This document shows positions 12,747 through 15,277 of a stretch of DNA of 15,277 nt, piece by piece. Position numbers and translations under genes: made by a program. The stretch is from UBA1081 sp964613045 (lineage in GTDB: Bacteria > Bacillota > Clostridia > Oscillospirales > Acutalibacteraceae). Location: contig CAZTFS010000055.1 in assembly GCA_964613045.1 (NCBI GenBank), forward strand, positions 1 through 15,277. Direction: 5' to 3'. How positions within the stretch are numbered: position 1 is the stretch's first letter; every line of letters begins with the position of its first letter. The notes under the pieces are model-generated. The model searched no databases, was not told the origin of the DNA, and saw nothing but the letters and a program-made list of their open reading frames with translations.

Positions 12747-15277
12747 TTATCCTAATTTTTCAATGCTTGATTTTAAAAGTGCAATCTTCTCCTGAAGCTT
12801 TGCTCCGTCTTCTTTCTGCTGAGCAATAACTGCTTCGGGAGCTTTTGCAAGGAAGCCGGGGTTATTGAGCTTATTCTCAATAAAGCCTAATTTCTTTTCA
12901 GCTTCTGCGAGTTCCTTATTCAGTCTCTTCTTCTCAGCCTCGAAATCAACAAGCTGTGCAAGAGGAAGATAGATTGTTGCATCTGCCGTAACAACGCTTA
13001 CACTTCCTTCAATTTCAAAGCTGTCTGCGACCTGAACATCTGATGCTGATGCAAGTCTCTTGAAAAATTCAATACCCGTTTCAAAAGTATCTTTATAAGA
13101 AGTTGCGACATAAACCTCAGCTTTCTTTGAGGGGGCAACATTCATTTCTGCACGGCGGTTACGAACTGCCTTGATAGCGGTCATGATTCGTTCCATTTCT
13201 GCTTCTTCATCAGCAAAAACAAGAGCATCTGTATATTCGGGCCACTGTGAAATCATGATTGATTCACCGTCATGAGGAAGAGTCTGCCAGATTTCTTCAG
13301 TGATGAAAGGCATGAAGGGATGAAGGAGCTTGAGTGTATTTGACATTACATACACAAGAACGCCTTTGCATGTTGCTTTCTTTTCTGCATCATCTGAATT
13401 AAGACGGATCTTGCAAAGCTCAATGTACCAGTCACAGAGAACATCCCAAATGAAATCATAGAGTTTCTGAACCGCAAGACCGAGTTCAAACTTATCAAGA
13501 GAAGCTGTAACTTCCTTTGCAAGAGTGTTGAATTGGCTGAGTATCCATTTATCTTCAATTGCAAGATTTTCGGGGACATAAGGTGCGGGTTCATTTTCAT
13601 CAAGATTCATAAGAACGAATCTTGCAGCATTCCAGAGCTTGTTTGCAAAGTTACGGCTTGCCTCAACCTTTTCATCTGAGAAACGCATATCATTTCCGGG
13701 GCTGTTACCTGTTGCAAGAGTGAATCTCAGTGCATCGGCACCGTACTTATCGATAATTTCAAGAGGATCAATACCGTTGCCAAGGGATTTTGACATTTTT
13801 CTGCCCTGTGCATCACGGACAAGACCGTGAATAAGTACAGTATCAAAGGGCACCTGTCCTGTATATTCAAGAGCAGAGAAAATCATTCTTGAAACCCAGA
13901 AGCCGATGATATCGTAACCTGTAACGAGTGTGTTTGTGGGATAGTAATGCTTGAGATCTGCAGTTTCTTCGGGCCAGCCCAGTGTTGAGAAGGGCCAGAG
14001 AGCAGATGAGAACCAAGTATCAAGTGTATCGGGATCCTGATTAAACTTTGAACTTCCGCATTCGGGACAAGCATCAAGATGTGTCTTTGAAACAGTCATC
14101 TTGCCGCAATCCTCACAGTAATATGCAGGAATTCTGTGTCCCCACCAGAGTTGACGGGAAATACACCAGTCACGGGTTCCGTTCATCCAGTTAAGATAGT
14201 TCTTTGTAAATCTTTCGGGAACAAACTTTGTTTCTCCCTTTTCAACAGCTTCAATGGCAGGCTCTGCAAGAGGAACCATACGAACGAACCACTGTTTGGA
14301 AACCATGGGTTCAATCGTATTGTGACAACGGTAGCAAGTGCCGACTTCGTGCTTACGGGGTTCTGCTTCTTTTAGATAACCGCCTGCTTCAAGGTCTACA
14401 AGAATTGCTTTTCTTGCTTCAAGAGTTGTCATACCCGCATACTTGCCGCAGTCAAGAACCTCGGGTTCATTTTCTGTTGCTCTGCCGCTTGCGATAAGCT
14501 CATCGGCAATTCTCTTATCCTCTGCACCTGTAAGATGACCGTCGTATGTGAATGTACGTACAATGGGCAGATTATTTCGCTGACCGACTTCAAAGTCGTT
14601 GGGGTCGTGAGCAGGTGTAATTTTAACAACACCTGTACCCTTTGTCATATCTGCATGTTCATCACAAACAATGGGGATTTCTTTATTGAGAAGAGGAAGA
14701 ATAACATGACAACCGTGAAGATGCTTATATCTTTCATCCTCAGCATTGATGGCAACAGCTGTATCACCGAGCATTGTTTCGGGACGTGTGGTTGCAAGTT
14801 CAAGCTTTTCGCCTGTTTCCTTTACTGTATAAAGAAGATGCCAGAAATGGCCGTCTTTCTCTTCATATTCAACCTCAGCATCTGAAATTGATGTATTACA
14901 GAAGGGACACCAGTTGACCATACGGTTACCTCTGTAAATAAGGTCTTTTTCATAAAGACGGACAAAAACTTCATTAACAGCATTGTTGCAGCCCTCATCA
15001 AGAGTGAATCTCTCTCTGTCCCAGTCACAGGATGAACCCATTTTCTTAAGCTGTTCAACAATTCTGCCGCCGTACTGCTTTTTCCAGTCCCATGCTCTTT
15101 CAAGGAATTTTTCTCTGCCGAGATCTTCCTTGGTAAGACCTTCCTTCTTCATTGCCTCAACAATTTTAGCTTCTGTAGCGATCGAAGCATGGTCTGTGCC
15201 GGGAAGCCACAGTGTATCATAGCCCTGCATTCTTCTGAAACGGATAAGAATATCCTGCAGAGTGTTGTCAAGGGCGT
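12747..15277 (-). CDS. valS: Valyl-tRNA synthetase, N terminus cut by window edge
   Basis: Class I aminoacyl-tRNA synthetase that charges tRNA-Val and hydrolyses mischarged Thr-tRNA. The frame is open to the right edge: 15 residues (ALDNTLQDILIRFRR) precede the methionine at 15230, which is internal, and match the region just after the HIGH motif, so roughly 50 N-terminal residues including HIGH are missing. Counting from that methionine: LWLPGTDHA (7-15), the CP1 editing domain with TTRPET (147-152) and HDPNDFEVG (208-216), SKQWFV, DTWFSSALWPFSTLGWP, GRKMSKSLGNGIDP with KMSKS at 478-482, an anticodon-binding domain, and the C-terminal coiled-coil arm (about 757-827) typical of bacterial ValRS. 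Cysteine pairs (CPFC, CEDCG, CPECG) suggest zinc binding. It heads a likely valS-folC operon. Confidence 0.98.
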   Translation of the reverse strand, partial: ALDNTLQDILIRFRRMQGYDTLWLPGTDHASIATEAKIVEAMKKEGLTKEDLGREKFLERAWDWKKQYGGRIVEQLKKMGSSCDWDRERFTLDEGCNNAVNEVFVRLYEKDLIYRGNRMVNWCPFCNTSISDAEVEYEEKDGHFWHLLYTVKETGEKLELATTRPETMLGDTAVAINAEDERYKHLHGCHVILPLLNKEIPIVCDEHADMTKGTGVVKITPAHDPNDFEVGQRNNLPIVRTFTYDGHLTGAEDKRIADELIASGRATENEPEVLDCGKYAGMTTLEARKAILVDLEAGGYLKEAEPRKHEVGTCYRCHNTIEPMVSKQWFVRMVPLAEPAIEAVEKGETKFVPERFTKNYLNWMNGTRDWCISRQLWWGHRIPAYYCEDCGKMTVSKTHLDACPECGSSKFNQDPDTLDTWFSSALWPFSTLGWPEETADLKHYYPTNTLVTGYDIIGFWVSRMIFSALEYTGQVPFDTVLIHGLVRDAQGRKMSKSLGNGIDPLEIIDKYGADALRFTLATGNSPGNDMRFSDEKVEASRNFANKLWNAARFVLMNLDENEPAPYVPENLAIEDKWILSQFNTLAKEVTASLDKFELGLAVQKLYDFIWDVLCDWYIELCKIRLNSDDAEKKATCKGVLVYVMSNTLKLLHPFMPFITEEIWQTLPHDGESIMISQWPEYTDALVFADEEAEMERIMTAIKAVRNRRAEMNVAPSKKAEVYVATSYKDTFETGIEFFKRLASASDVQVADSFEIEGSVSVVTADATIYLPLAQLVDFEAEKKRLNKELAEAEKKLGFIENKLNNPGFLAKAPEAVIAQQKEDGAKLQEKIALLKSSIEKLG

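Overview
The window reads as chromosomal DNA of a Gram-positive, low-G+C member of the Clostridia, most likely Oscillospiraceae/Ruminococcaceae (Ruminococcus-like). The reasons are strong Shine-Dalgarno sites, near-consensus sigma-A promoters, U-tract terminators, a secreted protein ending in a type I dockerin, GH25 and LysM/G5/M23 cell-wall enzymes, and the valS-folC pair. The taxonomic call is inference from content. One assembly gap of exactly 100 N lies at 9297-9396, so the order and distance of the two sides rest on scaffolding.

Layout. 1-200: tRNA-Asp and tRNA-Thr genes on the minus strand behind a perfect consensus promoter. 215-2590: an aldo/keto reductase and a membrane-anchored protein of unknown function, both minus. 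2628-3559: a membrane-anchored GH25 lysozyme on the plus strand, divergent from them. 3572-5429: a membrane-anchored LysM-G5-M23 peptidase, minus. 5474-7027: a PP2C-fold protein whose metal-binding positions look degenerate, followed by a membrane span and a Thr/Glu repeat stalk, minus. 7045-8553: nicotinate phosphoribosyltransferase, minus, divergent from a small XRE-type regulator (8637-8941). 8942-9408: a long non-coding stretch with a G+C-rich structured element, a palindrome, a strong promoter, an 8-codon reading frame and the gap. 9409-11359: two tightly spaced plus-strand genes for exported proteins, an unrecognised helical protein and a putative papain-like cysteine hydrolase with an EF-hand loop and a dockerin. 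11385-15277: folC and the 5'-truncated valS, minus, separated by a G+C-rich hairpin element.

How they fit together. Most genes left of 9000 are single transcription units with their own promoter and terminator; they serve housekeeping (NAD salvage, tRNAs) and cell-wall turnover (GH25 and M23, convergent). The accessory part is 8940-11360: possible structured RNA, promoter, tiny ORF, gap, then a two-gene operon exporting a protein pair, one of which probably docks onto a cohesin scaffold. This is the best place to look for something undescribed, with the pseudophosphatase-stalk protein at 5589-6965 second.
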